This document shows, piece after piece, positions 44,201 to 52,941 of a stretch of DNA of 64,000 nt; the first letter of the stretch is position 1; each line of letters begins with the position of its first letter. A model generated the notes under the pieces. It saw only the letters and a list, made by a program, of their open reading frames with translations, was not told the origin of the DNA and ran no database searches. This stretch comes from Cohnella zeiphila (lineage in GTDB: Bacteria; Bacillota; Bacilli; Paenibacillales; Paenibacillaceae): contig NZ_JACJVO010000003.1 of NCBI RefSeq assembly GCF_014212055.1, positions 1 through 64,000 of the forward strand, given 5' to 3'. The position numbers and the translations under genes are program-made.

Positions 44201-45916
44201 ATGAGGAAAACGTTCATCCCGTGGTTATCCGCCTTATTCGTTCTCGCCCTGCTGCTATCGGGCTGCTCCGGCAATAGCGACGAGCCGGCGGCATCCGGCT
44301 CAGACGGAAGCGGAAGCGCTTCCGGGCCGTCAGGTTCGGCCTCGGCTTCGGGGGAAGCATCCAAGGCCGCGAACCTCGATCCGGTCAAAATCTCGATCAA
44401 CAGCATCGACCCGAAGTTCTCGCCGGATAACGACGTGGCGCAGCAAATCGCCAAGGAGACGGGCGTCACGCTCGATCTTCAATACGTCGTCGGCGACCTG
44501 ACCCAGAAGCTCGACCTGTGGCTGGCCGGCGGCGATTATCCGGAGATCGTCGTCATGCACCCGAAGGAAGTCGGCAAGTATATCGACGCCGGAGCGGTCA
44601 TTCCGCTGGAGGATTTGATCGACCAATACGGTCCGAACATCAAGAAGGCGTTCGGCAAGTATTACAACCTGCTGAAGGCGTCGGACGGCCATATTTACGA
44701 GCTTCCCGCCCCTTATTTGACGGAGGAGACGCCGGCCGACTGGGAAGCCCCTTGGGCGGTTCAGTACGACGTGCTCAAGGAAGCGGGCTATCCGGAGATC
44801 AAGACGCTCGACCAATTGTTCGACGTTCTCAAAGCCTATTACGAGAAGCATCCCACGATCGACGGCAAGCCGACGATTCCGTGGTCCGGCGTCGGCGGGG
44901 CCGACCATCCGGACTGGGACTTGAACAATCCGGCCTTTCAGGCGGCGGGCCGGCCGGACAACTCCTGGTTCCTCATCGACGACCAGAACAACGTGACGCT
45001 GAACATCCTCTCGGATTATCAGAAGCGTTACTACCAGTTTCTCAACAAGCTCTATTTGAACGATATGCTCGACAAGGAATTTTTCACGATGAACTACGAC
45101 GAAGCCGAGGCCAAAGCGGCCCAGGGCCGCACGCTCGCCGGCAGCCTTCCGGCCTGGTTCCTGAAGTACCCCGAGCAGTCGCTGCGGACGCAGGGCAAGG
45201 CGGACCGCCAATTCGCGAACATCGAGCTGCTGTTCGACGAGAATTCGCCGGATCACTCGAATACGATGACGCCGATCAACTCCAACAACAACTGGCATAT
45301 CACCAAGAACGCCAAGGACCCGGCCCGCATCATCCAGTACGTCAATTTCCTGCTGTCCGACGAAGGGCAGAAGCTGATCAACTGGGGGATCGAAGGCAAG
45401 CATTACGACGTGACGAACGGCAAGCGCGTCGTCAACGCGGAGTGGAAGGCGAAGACGGAAGCCGATCCCGAATACATTTTCAAGAACGGACCTTCCGGCC
45501 CTTATTACTGGTTCACCTACGGCGACGGCGCCAAATTGTCGGACGGCGATTACGCCACCCCGAACACGAAGGACTACTGGGCGTCGACCTATGACCCCAC
45601 GACGAAGGAACTGCTGGCGAAGTACGGCAAGGAGGTGTTTTCCGAGTTCATGCCGCCCGTCGAGCGGGTTCCCGCCTGGATCTGGCAGCTGGCGGAGCCG
45701 ACCGAAGGCCGCGCCGAGTTCAAGAGAGTGCAGCAGGTGTTCAAGAAGGATGCGCCGAAGATCGTCTATTCCAAGACGCCCGAGGATTTCGAGAAGAATT
45801 GGAACAGCTACGTGGAGGAAGTGAAAAAAGCGGGATCGGCCAAGGTCGAAGCCGCGTACGACAAGCTGTGGAAGGGATATATCGCGCAATACGATCAGAC
45901 GATGGGCCTTCAATAA
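44201..45916 (+). CDS. Sugar ABC transporter substrate-binding lipoprotein (module 2)
   Basis: 571 residues. Signal MRKTFIPWLSALFVLALLLS with lipobox LSGC and Cys22, a Ser/Gly/Ala linker to about 60, then an LplA-class binding domain (ITKNAKDPARIIQYVNFLLS, DEGQKLINWGIEGKHYDVTNG). A perfect TATAAT at 44171-44176 just before the start, without a good -35, suggests an extra activated promoter for this gene. It ends module 2; an imperfect GC-rich hairpin without T run follows. Confidence 0.92.
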   Translation: MRKTFIPWLSALFVLALLLSGCSGNSDEPAASGSDGSGSASGPSGSASASGEASKAANLDPVKISINSIDPKFSPDNDVAQQIAKETGVTLDLQYVVGDLTQKLDLWLAGGDYPEIVVMHPKEVGKYIDAGAVIPLEDLIDQYGPNIKKAFGKYYNLLKASDGHIYELPAPYLTEETPADWEAPWAVQYDVLKEAGYPEIKTLDQLFDVLKAYYEKHPTIDGKPTIPWSGVGGADHPDWDLNNPAFQAAGRPDNSWFLIDDQNNVTLNILSDYQKRYYQFLNKLYLNDMLDKEFFTMNYDEAEAKAAQGRTLAGSLPAWFLKYPEQSLRTQGKADRQFANIELLFDENSPDHSNTMTPINSNNNWHITKNAKDPARIIQYVNFLLSDEGQKLINWGIEGKHYDVTNGKRVVNAEWKAKTEADPEYIFKNGPSGPYYWFTYGDGAKLSDGDYATPNTKDYWASTYDPTTKELLAKYGKEVFSEFMPPVERVPAWIWQLAEPTEGRAEFKRVQQVFKKDAPKIVYSKTPEDFEKNWNSYVEEVKKAGSAKVEAAYDKLWKGYIAQYDQTMGLQ

Positions 45917-45986
45917 CCGCGTGCCTCGCCCTCTTAAGTGAGGCGCGGGGCCGCTTTACGCTTCGACGCCGGGGGAGAGAGTCGCC

Positions 45987-47786
45987 GTGAGCATCCGCAC
46001 GAGATGGTTTATCGCGAATTTGCTGGCCGTTCTGTTTCTGCTGGGCACTTTGACGTTTACGATGACGATTTACAGCAGGGATTCGATCTATCAGAAAATC
46101 CGGGAGAACTCGCGGTACTCCGTCTCGCAGCTCGCGCTGAACGTCGACCACCTCATGCAGTCCTATGAGCAGATCATGGACTTCCTGTACACGAACAACA
46201 ACCTGCAGGAGCGGCTGCTGGCGCAATACGATTCCTTTCCCGAGGCGGAACAGATGTACTTCGAGACGGTCGACCCGTTGCTACAGTCCGTCAGAGGCTC
46301 GCAGCAGATCTCGAACCTGATTTTCTATACGGAAAATCCGCTGTTCGAGTTCGCCGGTTTTTTCCCGATCGACGACGAGGTACGGAGCTCCGACTGGTAC
46401 GTTGCCTTTCGCTCGAATCCGGCCATGGCCAAGATCTGGTGGCCGCCTCTGAAGGACACGTTCCGGAACGAGGGGTTCCTTCGCCTGACGCAGCGGCTCA
46501 ACAACCTCAATCCGGACGCGGAGCTGTACGTCACGATGGACCTGAACGCCCGGCTGTTCGACAACCTGATCGCGAACGAGAACAAGCGGCACCGCTACAT
46601 CGTCGCGCTGCCTTCCGGGGGCGTGCTTCTGGACAGCCAGCAGTCCGATATTTTCGGCCGGAACCTGCGGGATTACGGCTTCTACGGCAAGCTGGGCGAC
46701 GCGGATTCCGGCAGCGTGAAAGTAACGGACGAGACGGGCTCCTATCTGCTCATCTACCAGACGCTCGGCGGACGGAGCAGCGTTCGCGGGACCAAGGTCA
46801 TCTCGCTTATTCCCGAGGAAGAATTGCTCACGAACGCGAACGAAATCCGGCGCATCGCGCTGCTGCTGTTCGGAGCGGCGGTCGTGCTGTCGATCGCGAT
46901 CGTCTACTTTCTGTCGCGAGGCATGACGAAGCGGCTGATGAAGCTGGCGAGCGGCATGAGGAGCATCAACACCGAGCAGCTGCGTCCGATCGCGAACATC
47001 AAGGGCAACGACGAGATCAGCGCGCTCGGCCGGATTTTCAACGGACTGATCGACCGCATCGACCGGCTGATCCGGGACGTCTACCAATCGGAGATCAACC
47101 GGAGGGAGCTGGAGCTGCGCACCAAGGAGTCGGAGCTGTACGCCCTGCAGACGCAGATCAACCCGCATTACCTGTTCAACACGCTGACGGCCATCCGCGG
47201 CAGCCTGTTGGAGAACGGCGACAAGGAAAACGCGGAAATGATCAAGCTGCTCGCCATGTCGTTCCGCCGGGTGCTCGGCAAAAGCGGCCAAACGATCCGG
47301 CTCCAGGAGGAACTGGAGACGGTGGACATGTATTTGCGGATTCAGCGCTTCCGCTTCGGCGACCGGCTGCTCTACGATATTCGGGTTCCGGAAGATTTCC
47401 ACCGTTGCGCGGTGCCCCGGCTCGCGCTGCAGACGCTCGTCGAGAATGCGATCGTCCATGCGCTGGAACGGAACGAGAAGCCGACGACGATCGAGATTCG
47501 GGCCGAGTCGGCCGATTCCGATACGATTCGGATCGATGTGGAGGACAACGGCCCCGGCATGGCGAAGGAGGCGCTGGCCGAGATCCGGCGCGGGCTGGAC
47601 GAAGCGGCTCCGTCGGGGGAGAAGCATATCGGGCTGCGCAACATTCATCAGCGGCTGCGGCATTCGTTCGGACCGCCGTTCGGGCTGGAGCTCGCCAGCG
47701 AAGAGGGAGCCGGTACGCGGGTCTCGATGCTGCTGCCTTCCGCCGGGAAGGCGACCGACGCCGAAGGAGGTGGAACGCTTGGATAA
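45987..47786 (+). CDS. YesM-type sensor histidine kinase (TCS2)
   Basis: 599 residues. First helix about 10-30 (FIANLLAVLFLLGTLTFTMT), Cache-like outer domain, second helix about 290-312 (ALLLFGAAVVLSIAIVYFL), HAMP, His_kinase with LQTQINPHYLFNTLTAIRGS, and HATPase with LVENAIVHAL and VEDNGPGMAKE. It overlaps its response regulator by 8 nt, so the two are translationally coupled. Gene order (kinase first) is the reverse of TCS1, so TCS1 and TCS2 are not a simple recent duplication. GTG start preceded by GGGGGAGAGAG. Confidence 0.92.
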   Translation: MSIRTRWFIANLLAVLFLLGTLTFTMTIYSRDSIYQKIRENSRYSVSQLALNVDHLMQSYEQIMDFLYTNNNLQERLLAQYDSFPEAEQMYFETVDPLLQSVRGSQQISNLIFYTENPLFEFAGFFPIDDEVRSSDWYVAFRSNPAMAKIWWPPLKDTFRNEGFLRLTQRLNNLNPDAELYVTMDLNARLFDNLIANENKRHRYIVALPSGGVLLDSQQSDIFGRNLRDYGFYGKLGDADSGSVKVTDETGSYLLIYQTLGGRSSVRGTKVISLIPEEELLTNANEIRRIALLLFGAAVVLSIAIVYFLSRGMTKRLMKLASGMRSINTEQLRPIANIKGNDEISALGRIFNGLIDRIDRLIRDVYQSEINRRELELRTKESELYALQTQINPHYLFNTLTAIRGSLLENGDKENAEMIKLLAMSFRRVLGKSGQTIRLQEELETVDMYLRIQRFRFGDRLLYDIRVPEDFHRCAVPRLALQTLVENAIVHALERNEKPTTIEIRAESADSDTIRIDVEDNGPGMAKEALAEIRRGLDEAAPSGEKHIGLRNIHQRLRHSFGPPFGLELASEEGAGTRVSMLLPSAGKATDAEGGGTLG

Positions 47787-49350
47787 GGTGCTGATCGTCG
47801 ATGACGAGCCGGGCGCGCTGAAGGCGCTCAAATACTTGCTGGATTGGGAGTCGTACGGGTTCGAGGTGGCGGGGGAAGCGGCGAACGGACGCGAAGCGCT
47901 CGATCGGCTGGCCGAAGACGAGTTCTCGCTGATCGTCACGGACATTCGGATGCCGGGAATCGACGGCTTGGAGCTGATCCGCCGCGTCCGCGAGCTTTCG
48001 GGCATTCCGATTCTCGTCATGAGCGGCTTCGAGGAGTTCGAATACGTCAAAGCGTGTCTCAAGTTCGGTATCAAGGATTATTTGCTCAAGCCGGTCGCCG
48101 AGGAGGATTTGGGCCGGCTTCTGCAGGACGTGCGTGAAGATTTGAACCGGGTGCGCAAGCTGAACCGGCAGCTGTACCACGGAATGAAGGCGATGCGGGA
48201 TCAAGTGCTGCGCCAATGGGCGAGCGGGGCGATGCGGACGCAGGACGCGGAGGAACGGTTCCGGCTGACGGAGCTGCCGCTCGATCCGTCGCGCCACGCC
48301 GCCTGCTGCCTGCTCGTCGAGATGGACTTCATGGACGAGACCGACGTTTTCCTGACGGACGGCACGATTCAGGTGCTGCGTTTCGCGGTGCGCAATATTA
48401 TGGAAGAAATCGTCGGCGACGGCGGCTGCGTGTTCGAGCTGACGGATCAGCGGTTCGGCATCCTGCTCTATGAAGAGAGAGACCGCCTGACGGCGGAAGA
48501 CGTGCTCTCTGTCGCGGACGGGGTGCAGGTTCATGTGACGCGATACGCGAAAGTATCGGTCACGATTGGCATCGGCGATATCGTATGGCCCGCCTCTTCG
48601 ATCCCCAGATCATTCGCCGTCGCGGAGAAAATGCTGGACCGGAAGTTTTTTGCCGGCGGGAACGCGGTGATCTGGAAAGCCACGTTCGATGAAGAGACGC
48701 CGGGCGAAGGGACGCGCGAGCTTCAGCCGCTGCTGGATGCGGTTGCCTGCGCGGACGAGAAGCAGGTTCATCTGCTGCTCAAGCGGCAGATGGAGCGTTT
48801 CGCGGCGGGAGGCGCCAGGCCGGCCCAAGTCCGATCTTATATGCTGGAGCTGTTCGTGAACTTGTTCCACCTGCTGATGAAGGAAGGCGTTCGGGCGGAA
48901 AGCTTGTTCCGGGATGGCGGGGGCAGCCTGGCCGCGCTCGAAGCAAAAACGATCTCTCAACTGTTCGCTTATGCGCAGACGAAGTGCACGGAAGCGATCG
49001 CGCTAAGGGCGGCGTCGCAATCGCCTCAGCCGGTGACGACGGTGGAAGCGATCAAGCGGATCGTGGACGCGGAGTACGGCTCCGGCACGATCAGCCTCAA
49101 AGCGATCTCCGAGCAAATTTACATGAACCCGGCTTATCTGGGGCAGCTGTTCAAGTCGGCCGAAGGCATGTCCTTCAACGATTATCTGCTCCGCGTGCGG
49201 ATGGAGAAAGCGAAGGAGCTGCTGCGAAAGACGGACAAGAAAGTGCTCGAGGTGGCCATGGACGTCGGGTATCGCGAGCTCAACTGGTTCTACAAGAAGT
49301 TCAAGGAGTATACCGGCGTCAGCACGAGCGAGTTCCGCGCGGTCAAATAG
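47779..49350 (+). CDS. YesN-type response regulator with AraC output domain (TCS2)
   Basis: 523 residues. Receiver 1-120 (DKVLIVDDEPGAL, D55 in LIVTDIRMPG, Lys near 105 in YLLKPVA) and a C-terminal AraC/XylS HTH (ISLKAISEQIYMNPAYLGQLFK and VLEVAMDVGYRELNWFYKKFKE). TTG 47779 is chosen because AAGGAGGTGGA lies 6 nt upstream; it overlaps the kinase stop. It stands between module 2 and nagA, so candidate targets are the module-2 importer and the amino-sugar genes. Confidence 0.92.
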   Translation: MDKVLIVDDEPGALKALKYLLDWESYGFEVAGEAANGREALDRLAEDEFSLIVTDIRMPGIDGLELIRRVRELSGIPILVMSGFEEFEYVKACLKFGIKDYLLKPVAEEDLGRLLQDVREDLNRVRKLNRQLYHGMKAMRDQVLRQWASGAMRTQDAEERFRLTELPLDPSRHAACCLLVEMDFMDETDVFLTDGTIQVLRFAVRNIMEEIVGDGGCVFELTDQRFGILLYEERDRLTAEDVLSVADGVQVHVTRYAKVSVTIGIGDIVWPASSIPRSFAVAEKMLDRKFFAGGNAVIWKATFDEETPGEGTRELQPLLDAVACADEKQVHLLLKRQMERFAAGGARPAQVRSYMLELFVNLFHLLMKEGVRAESLFRDGGGSLAALEAKTISQLFAYAQTKCTEAIALRAASQSPQPVTTVEAIKRIVDAEYGSGTISLKAISEQIYMNPAYLGQLFKSAEGMSFNDYLLRVRMEKAKELLRKTDKKVLEVAMDVGYRELNWFYKKFKEYTGVSTSEFRAVK

Positions 49351-49583
49351 CGTTGACGGGCGGCCTATTTCGTTGATTCGGGCACTGGCGGAATGCGGTA
49401 GGGTCTTGAGAAGATAGGATGGGGAAGCGCCGGATTGCCGGAGGTTCGCGACAGGATGAGGAAGCGCAAGTTTTCCGGGATGTTACGGACCGAATTCGAG
49501 ATTCGTCGGCGCGGTACCCGCTGCCGGCCGGATTCGATCTAGTAAGGACGGAACGTAAAGAATGTCAGGCAGGAGGTGCCGAG

Positions 49584-50768
49584 TTGAAGAACGAAGCTAC
49601 GTTCGATTTGGCGGATGCCCGCCTTTACACGCCCGGGGCGGTGTTGGAGCGGGGAGTGCTGCAAGTTCGCGGAGGGCGCATTGCGGCGGCGGTGCCGCTT
49701 CAGGAATGGGAGAGAAACCGCGACGAGTCGGTGCCCGTTCACGATGCGGCGGGGGCGAACGCGATTCCCGGTTTCGTGGACGTGCATGTGCATGGAGGCG
49801 GCGGGTACGACTTCATGACCGGGAATAACGGGAGCTTGGAAGAGATCTGCCTGTTTCACGCTTCGAAGGGAACGACCGCCTTGCTGGCGACGACCGTCAC
49901 CGCGGAGCATGAGGAGCTGAAGGTGGCGGTGCGCATGATCGTCCGGGCGATGAAGCGCGGCAATCGCGGGACGGAAGTCGCCGGGATTCACCTCGAAGGG
50001 CCGTATCTCAATCCGATTCGCGCCGGCGCCCAGAATCCGGCTCATATTCGGCTGGCCGACCCGGACGAGATCCGGGACTATTGGGTGCTGTCGGAGGGCA
50101 CCGTTCGGCTGGTTACGCTGGCGCCGGAACGGGAAGGCGGCATGGAGGCGCTGCGCTTTTTCCGGGAGCGGGGAGTAACCGTGTCGATCGGGCATTCCGA
50201 CGCGACGCTGGAGGAGACCCGCGCAGCCGTGTCCGCGGGAGCTTCCCACATCACCCACCTGTTCAACGGCATGCGGCCGTTTCATCACCGCGAGCCGGGT
50301 TTAGCGGGGGCCGCGCTCATGCTGCCCGAGCTGGCGGTGGAGATGATCTGCGACGGCATTCATATTCATCCCGACGCCGTTCGTTACGTATGGGGGACGA
50401 AGCGGCGGGACCGCATCGTTCTGATAACCGATTGCATGGGGCCTGCGGGCAAGCCGGACGGCCATTATTCGTTTGACGGCATGGCGGCGGCGATGCGCGG
50501 CGGCGTCCTGCACCTGGTGAACGAGGACGGAACGGAAGGCAGCTTGGCCGGCAGCACGCTGACGATGGATCGGTCGCTTCGCAACGTAATGAGCTGGACG
50601 GGAGCCAGCCTGGAGGAAGTGCTTCCCGCGCTGACGATCCATCCCGCCCGGCAAGCGGGGCTTGCGGACCGCAAAGGCTCGCTGGAGCCCGGCAAGGACG
50701 CGGATTTCGTCCTGCTGGACGACAGCTGCAAGGTTCAGCAGACATGGGTAAGAGGCATACGGGCGTAA
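49584..50768 (+). CDS. nagA: N-acetylhexosamine-6-phosphate deacetylase (NagA/AgaA family)
   Basis: 394 residues of the amidohydrolase superfamily. Metal and active-site motifs in order: VDVHVHGGGGYDFM (H68, H70), HLEGPYLNP, VSIGHSDATLEET, THLFNGMRPFHHREPG, and the catalytic Asp in LITDCMGPAGKPDGHYSFDG. The enzyme removes acetate from GlcNAc-6-P or, in Aga pathways, GalNAc-6-P; the two are not separable by eye. TTG 49584 has AGGAGGTG 5 nt upstream. The 233 bp before it show no supported gene. The nearby agaS-, kinase- and aldolase-like genes favour the GalNAc role. Confidence 0.92.
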   Translation: MKNEATFDLADARLYTPGAVLERGVLQVRGGRIAAAVPLQEWERNRDESVPVHDAAGANAIPGFVDVHVHGGGGYDFMTGNNGSLEEICLFHASKGTTALLATTVTAEHEELKVAVRMIVRAMKRGNRGTEVAGIHLEGPYLNPIRAGAQNPAHIRLADPDEIRDYWVLSEGTVRLVTLAPEREGGMEALRFFRERGVTVSIGHSDATLEETRAAVSAGASHITHLFNGMRPFHHREPGLAGAALMLPELAVEMICDGIHIHPDAVRYVWGTKRRDRIVLITDCMGPAGKPDGHYSFDGMAAAMRGGVLHLVNEDGTEGSLAGSTLTMDRSLRNVMSWTGASLEEVLPALTIHPARQAGLADRKGSLEPGKDADFVLLDDSCKVQQTWVRGIRA

Positions 50769-50849
50769 GATGGCCTGCGGGGCGGCGGGAGTTGCCGAGG
50801 CGGAACGTCGCTCTGGTCGGAACGGTCTTCATAAAGAGGAGGAATCGCA

Positions 50850-52259
50850 TTGACGCAAGTCGTGTTCTTGTTCGATACGGAGGATTACACGGCGCCTTTC
50901 TCCGATGACGCCATCCTGCGGCTGGCCGAACTGCTTCGCAGTGAAGGCATCCGCGGCAGCTTCAACATCGTCGGCGAGCTGGCACGCGTGCTCGAGGAGC
51001 GGGGGCGGACGGACATCGTCGCCGCTCTGAAGCATCACGAGGTCAATTATCATACGTACCGCCATTCCTGGCACCCGACCATCGCCGAGTACGGAGACGA
51101 CGAGTCGTGGGAGCGTCCTTACGAGAGATTCCTGGCCGAGGAAAAGGAAGGCTCGGCGATCGTGCGCCGCGTGTTCGGCGTGGGCGAGCTGCCGGCCTAC
51201 GTGCCGCCCGGCAATAACATTAGCGCGCAATCGCTTTTTGCGGCCGCGAAGCTGGGAATGTCCGTCGTCGGCGGTTCACTTTTCAAAGAGACCGGCGGGA
51301 AAGCGGTCTGGTTCTGCAACGGGCTTCAGCTCGAATGCAACGAGTACCTGGACGATCTGCTGCTGAGGGACGGCATCGAAGAGGCGAAGCGCCGCCTTCC
51401 GCTCTGGAAGTCCTGGGACCGTCTCGTGATGTGCTGCCATCCGAATCTGGTTCATTACGAGAAGTTCTGGGACGCGGTGAACATGAAGGGCGGCAACCTG
51501 GTCCCGTGGGGGGAATGGAAGTTCGCGGATCGGCGGACGGATGAGGCGATCGAGCGCTTTTTCGCGGATTTGACGGAATTGCTCCGGCTGCTGAAGACCG
51601 ACGGCGGATTCGAGTTCACGGTCTGCCGCGACATCTTGCTGCAGCATGGAGGAACGGCGGAGCGCGCCCTTGACCGCGAGTCGCTGGTTGGAATGCTCGG
51701 TAGGCTGGGGGATCGCTTTTTCTACGGCGAGAGCGAAGGTGTCAGCTATTCGCTGGCCGATCTGTTCAAGGCCGCCGTCCACTACCTGTGCGAAAGGGAG
51801 GACGTTTATCGCACGGAAAGCCTGATCGGGCCGATTCACGAGCCGCAGGGCATCTCGGGCAAGCTGACGATCGACGCCGACACGCTGCGCCGTACGGCGG
51901 CGGAGCTGGCGGACGAGGATACGATCCCGCACCGCATTCCGCTAGGCGTATCCATGGGCGCTGACGGTGCAAGCGTTGCCGGCGAAGACGTTGCCGGTGC
52001 AAGCGGCGCAGGTAAAGGCGTTGCCGGGGTCGAGCCGCTGTTCATCGGCCCCGGCGATTTCCTCAGGGCGGCGGCGCAGGTCCTGTCCGGTGCTGCGGTC
52101 GCGGTCGTCGAACCGGGGCCGCAGTTGCCCGACACGTCGGACTTTTATTGCTTCGACGATTTTCGCTTGGCCGGAACGTGGATCTATTCGGACGATTTCA
52201 AAGATGAATGGGTGACGCGCAGGCTGAGGTGGCAATCCTGGACGATCCGGAGCGCATAG
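50850..52259 (+). CDS. Polysaccharide-deacetylase-like (NodB/CE4-fold) cytoplasmic protein
   Basis: 469 residues. The N-terminal 200 carry a NodB-like barrel: motif 1 VFLFDTEDYTAPF (catalytic/metal Asp) and motif 2 HTYRH at about residues 67-71, which fits H(S/T)xxH, plus VPPGNN and CCHPNLVHYEKF. The C-terminal half is not recognised. No signal peptide or anchor, so it would act on an intracellular sugar, unlike most CE4 enzymes. Residues about 370-395 form a Gly/Ala/Val-rich stretch from a short imperfect DNA repeat (GCAAGC-GTTGCCGG units at 51965-52035), perhaps a recent expansion. TTG start with AGAGGAGG 7 nt upstream. It follows nagA by 81 bp. Confidence 0.75.
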   Translation: MTQVVFLFDTEDYTAPFSDDAILRLAELLRSEGIRGSFNIVGELARVLEERGRTDIVAALKHHEVNYHTYRHSWHPTIAEYGDDESWERPYERFLAEEKEGSAIVRRVFGVGELPAYVPPGNNISAQSLFAAAKLGMSVVGGSLFKETGGKAVWFCNGLQLECNEYLDDLLLRDGIEEAKRRLPLWKSWDRLVMCCHPNLVHYEKFWDAVNMKGGNLVPWGEWKFADRRTDEAIERFFADLTELLRLLKTDGGFEFTVCRDILLQHGGTAERALDRESLVGMLGRLGDRFFYGESEGVSYSLADLFKAAVHYLCEREDVYRTESLIGPIHEPQGISGKLTIDADTLRRTAAELADEDTIPHRIPLGVSMGADGASVAGEDVAGASGAGKGVAGVEPLFIGPGDFLRAAAQVLSGAAVAVVEPGPQLPDTSDFYCFDDFRLAGTWIYSDDFKDEWVTRRLRWQSWTIRSA

Positions 52260-52323
52260 ACGCAGGTGAATATCGGCGCAAAAGCGGTATCGGCCCCGCA
52301 ACCGAACAGCCGTTCAGCCGTGT

Positions 52324-52582
52324 GAGACGTCCCGATAACCGAATTCTCGGTTATCTCAGCTCGTTCGACTGGTTGAGACGGCTCGATAACCGAATTTCTC
52401 GGTTATCTCCGCCAGTTCGACCGGTTGTGACGTCCCGATAACCGAATTTCTCGGCTATCTCAGCTCGTTCGACCGGTTGAGACGGCCCGATAACCGATTT
52501 AATCGGTTATCTCAGCTCGTTCGGCCGGTTGAGACGGCTCGGTAACCGAATTTCTCGGTTATCTCCGCCAGTTCGACTGGCA
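52324..52582. repeat. Five tandem 52-bp repeats with internal palindromes
   Basis: Units begin at 52324, 52375, 52427, 52479 and 52531, with lengths of 51-52 bp. Each contains a hairpin built on GATAACCGA and TCGGTTATC, followed by an alternating TCAGCTCGTTCGAC or TCCGCCAGTTCGAC segment. The palindrome arms are preserved despite loop changes (in unit 4 the loop becomes TTTAA and both arms stay paired). No protein gene is supported across it; it fills the 3' side of the CE4-like gene. Confidence 0.93.
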
Positions 52583-52622
52583 GAGGCGACCGGATTCACC
52601 GGACTTTAAAGGAGGAGAACCT

Positions 52623-52691
52623 ATGCGATTCAAAGACGTGTTCTCCATGATCGGCCAGTTCAAGCGGACTCGCACGGGGATCGGCCGCTAG
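52623..52691 (+). pseudogene. Short ORF resembling the start of L-serine dehydratase beta subunit
   Basis: A perfect ribosome-binding site (AAAGGAGGAG, 5 nt spacing) drives ATG 52623, giving 22 codons MRFKDVFSMIGQFKRTRTGI-GR and TAG. The first 11 residues match the N-terminus of SdaAB-type serine ammonia-lyase beta chains as I remember it (MRFKDVFSIIGP...), after which homology stops. This is either a truncated remnant of sdaAB or a tiny peptide gene. Confidence 0.45.
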
Positions 52692-52941
52692 CTAGCTTGC
52701 GGGAGCGGGTCATCGGAAAGGAAGTGGGGAGCAGGATAGGTGTGTATATGCCGAGCGGGTCGGCGAAGCTGGAAGGGGCAGGACCGGATTGAGTATGCCG
52801 AACGGGTCGGCGGAACGGGAGTGGGGGCCGGGCAACCAAACTGCAAGCTCGCCGCGTGAATCGGGGGGGGTTGAACCGGCCGCATGCCCGCCGGGCGGAC
52901 TTGCGGGGGAGTGGAGCATAGGCCCTAAGCACGGAACGCCG
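52692..52941. other. GC-rich intergenic DNA after the deoR operon
   Basis: No supported gene. TATGCCGAGCGGGTCGGCG at 52747-52765 recurs as TATGCCGAACGGGTCGGCG at 52794-52812, a 47-bp imperfect tandem repeat. No terminator with a T run was found for the minus-strand operon ending at 52942. Confidence 0.5.

Noticed and set aside
49419..49583. N-terminal extension of nagA from ATG 49419
   Set aside because: The extension is not like any deacetylase, and TTG 49584 has an ideal ribosome-binding site.
52324..52582. CRISPR array
   Set aside because: Units are contiguous 52-bp tandem repeats without unique spacers, and there are no cas genes nearby.
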